A stretch of DNA of 64,000 bases, taken from positions 28,739,867 through 28,803,866 of the forward strand of contig OU342630.1 in assembly GCA_910589415.1 (NCBI GenBank), in the 5' to 3' direction. Made by a program: the position numbers and the translations under genes. The notes beneath the pieces are model-generated. The model saw nothing but the letters and a program-made list of their open reading frames with translations, had not been told where the DNA came from and did no database searches. Numbering within the stretch: position 1 is the stretch's first letter; each line of letters opens with the position of its first letter. Shown here piece by piece: positions 61,477 to 64,000 of this stretch. The DNA comes from Malachius bipustulatus (lineage: Eukaryota > Arthropoda > Insecta > Coleoptera > Melyridae).

Positions 61477-64000
61477 TATATGGGCAAGCCCGCACATGTA
61501 TTTCTTGCCTGTCCTGTTATGTTTCATTATCTCTTTAAATCCTCTCACTTCTCGTTTGTCGCCCAACTGAGACCTGGGATTATGGAAGAACAAAATCCTT
61601 CGCCCAACTCGGTATCGCCCGAAAAATAAATTACTTGCAAACGACGCTTTTACTCTATTTATTTTATAGTTTTATCTTATTTTATATTTTTAAGATTAAC
61701 ATCGTTTCAGATACTATAAAATCAAACTAGTTGCACTTTTTCTTTTCATATTTTACGTCTAGGCTCTATCATTGCCTATGAAATATATTTTCCGTTAACC
61801 CCTCATCTTCTGTAGGTAGGCACCTAGATGATTTGAAAGGTTTTAAGTCTTTCACTCTATTCATACATAATTTATGCACTGATATAATTTATTTAACTAT
61901 TAATGACAAGCTGAGACTAAAGTAATTATTCAAAATAATAATTAATACCTCCACATAATTGTTATATAAGGTGGTCCGGCGTATCCTCTCAGAAAAAGTA
62001 AAAGTAAAGAAAATTTTTTATATTGCTATAGGTCTAGCTCTGGGTACCAGAAAACCCACTTCTAAATAATTAACAATCAATTACTTCATACTTCCAACCT
62101 ATTTTTTATTATGCCCGTTGGATACCTGCATGGATTGTTGCTAGAATGTTATACTTTTCTATTTTAATCACGCATGAAGCGATCACAGAGCAAACAATAT
62201 AAATACTGGGATTATAAGTGATTTAAATTTTCAATAGAAAATTTCAGCAGACAACTGAAAGAGCGTGCCATCGCTGCCGGCAATGGCCCCCAAAGGAGCT
62301 GCGTTATTTATGTAGGTACAGAATTTTTTTTTCAAAATTTCAAGGTTTTATTTTTCTCTTTGGCACTACGTTCGAACAAAGAAGATTGTTCGCTCAAAAG
62401 TAAAAGCACTAATTGTAGCAGTTTCGTCTGGATCCCATGGGAAATTAAATTGAAATTTGTTAATACTTCTATTTCGTCTTCATATGTTTTAGAGATCTTT
62501 GAAATGTTGTTTTCCTTTACGTTTTTCCTTCGACTACGCACTGAAAACTCAAGCATGAAGCTTGGGAGAGAACGCTGCTATTTTATATTGTTGCTAAATG
62601 CATTAGTAACTGGGACATCAAAGTGAAAAAGGGAAATTACAATCGTTTTTAAGTTTTCAAAATATATTCTATATATTTTTTTGTATTCCGCAATGTCCAA
62701 TGCAGTGGCAAACGGCAAATCCGTATTCGGCAGGCAATTTCTCATAAGAATTAAATTTTTGTGTTTGTACTCTTTAAGTTAGTGGCACCCCTTCCCCTTT
62801 GTCAGTTTTTGGAGATTACATTCCCGATCCCGACTAATCAATCATTGTTTTTGTTTTTCGTTTATAAATCGTCAATCATGCTTCTTATAGCGATAAGCTG
62901 GCCAAACTTACCCTACAAGATGGCGATGAAGAGGAAGAAACTGAGACTGTTCTTGGGTAACATCGACAACATCGAGAAACAAGAGGATTACAATTAAGCT
63001 GCTAGTCCTATCGCCCATAAAGTGGAAGAAATTTCTATCTGTGACGTTTTGTTTGGTAGGTACTGAAGATTATGAACTCGCAAAACTTGCATGGCTTACT
63101 GGCAACTGGGGAAAACACAAATAAAACGCACCCATTACTCTACGTTCGCTGTTGGTGGTGTCTGGTGTGGAAATGAGTTATTGGCCAAAACGCGTTTTGT
63201 AGTAGAGTTTTGCGGCGCTCGTGTGGTAAAATGATTCATTTTACATAAAAGAGATTAACACGCAAATCATAGAAAACTTTATCTGGTTAAATTTATTACA
63301 TCACTCTTTTCCTCGTAAAATGAGGAAAGGAGAGCAAAAAAAAAACTGTTTTGGGATGCAATTTTTATAATATGGCGAAACGAACGACTGAGATATGGAG
63401 TGGCAAAATTCGAAAAGAGCACGTCGAAATCTATAAAAATTCAAATTTCCTAAATTCACAGAAAACTTTACTGGTAAAACTACAAAATGACTGGACTGTC
63501 TAAAAGACTATCAATAATCAACGACTGTCGGTAAACGCCGGAGACAAAGCAACGACTCTTGAGAATATTTTGACATTAGAGAGATAAACCTTGTATGGCA
63601 GGTAAACCTCGCAAAGATCAAATCAAATAATAAAAATTACAAACATTGATGGGACCACCATGTCATGTCACCATCACAAAAATCTTGAAGGTATTCAGGT
63701 ATTTTTTAAAGGTATTCATGGATAGAAAAGGAAGATTTAAGAAATTTTTCGGTAAGATTTTTCATTTTGCTCAAATTTCTCTCAACTTTTTTCCACCCCA
63801 CTTTTGAAGTCTTGTGTGCGAGTTGCTTACACGTTCAAAGTTTTATTCCCAAGCATCACTTAGGCTGTTACCTACTTAATTTAGAGGTGCTTGTGATTGC
63901 TGTTCCTCATGCGAATCAGATAAAATATGCCTTGAAAATGGGGTGACCGACTAATCACTGTTTTACAGAAATTGTCACAGAAAAAATTCAGTGGGCAGGC
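61477..64000. other. Unassigned DNA
   Basis: AT-rich. Short ORFs at 62332-62626 occur on both strands without motifs. At 62890-62990 a run of Glu, Asp and Thr codons in one frame (DGDEEEETET) may be part of a lost gene or a gag-like sequence, but nothing confirms this. Confidence 0.35.

Noticed and set aside
1..64000. CRISPR arrays, bacterial operons, riboswitches
   Set aside because: The window is eukaryotic; repeats present are transposon-type and no direct-repeat/spacer array was seen.

Overview
The window is AT-rich, intron- and transposon-dominated DNA from an arthropod, almost certainly an insect. The evidence is a knirps-family (NR0A) nuclear-receptor exon, a group known to me from arthropods, together with CR1-like and R1/Jockey-like LINEs, Tc1/mariner-type elements and a very high load of palindromic MITEs. 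The order cannot be fixed from sequence alone.

Only one piece of a host gene is secure. A 78-nt exon on the minus strand (5698-5775) encodes the first zinc finger of a knirps/knirps-like/eagle receptor and ends at a clean splice donor. The rest of that gene must lie beyond the left edge of the window. A locally GC-rich block at about 36.77-37.13 kb, with CCAAT boxes, E-boxes and a possible splice donor in the same orientation, could be a distal promoter and 5' exon, but this is speculative. No other host gene is supported.

Layout. 0-1.6 kb: SINE tail and a palindromic element carrying a nested MITE. 2.3-8.9 kb: two copies of a 410-bp MITE, the knirps exon and a palindromic repeat. 10.4-11.0 kb: Tc1-like transposase remnant. 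11.9-12.95 kb: element with arrays of an AACATTCA motif. 14-15 kb: palindrome. 15-22.7 kb: mostly unassigned. 22.7-24.0 kb: dead Ty3/gypsy RT-RNase H. 25-27.7 kb: SINE, third 410-bp MITE and a palindrome with A49 near its centre. 29.9-34.7 kb: half palindrome, piggyBac-like MITE with TTAA sites, dead mariner-type transposase and nested palindromes. 35.4-41.2 kb: more palindromes, one with inverted 20-bp arrays. 41.8-48.3 kb: a palindromic element split by an insertion that includes an apparently intact CR1-like LINE (ORF1 321 aa, ORF2 935 aa). 50.8-52.75 kb: DDE transposon with predicted introns. 53.6-54.5 kb: LINE RNase H remnant interrupted by a SINE. 54.9-61.5 kb: three large composite palindromes around a mariner-type transposon with 505-bp terminal repeats. 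61.5-64 kb: unassigned.

The most notable pattern is a set of elements starting CAG and ending CTG, flanked by TA, in which one palindrome sits at or near the central TA of another. The same 638-bp core sits inside two unrelated outer palindromes. The transposon at 56942-59233 has the same architecture and a related terminus (CAGACTGTCC against CAGGGTGTCC), so a related enzyme may have mobilised them.
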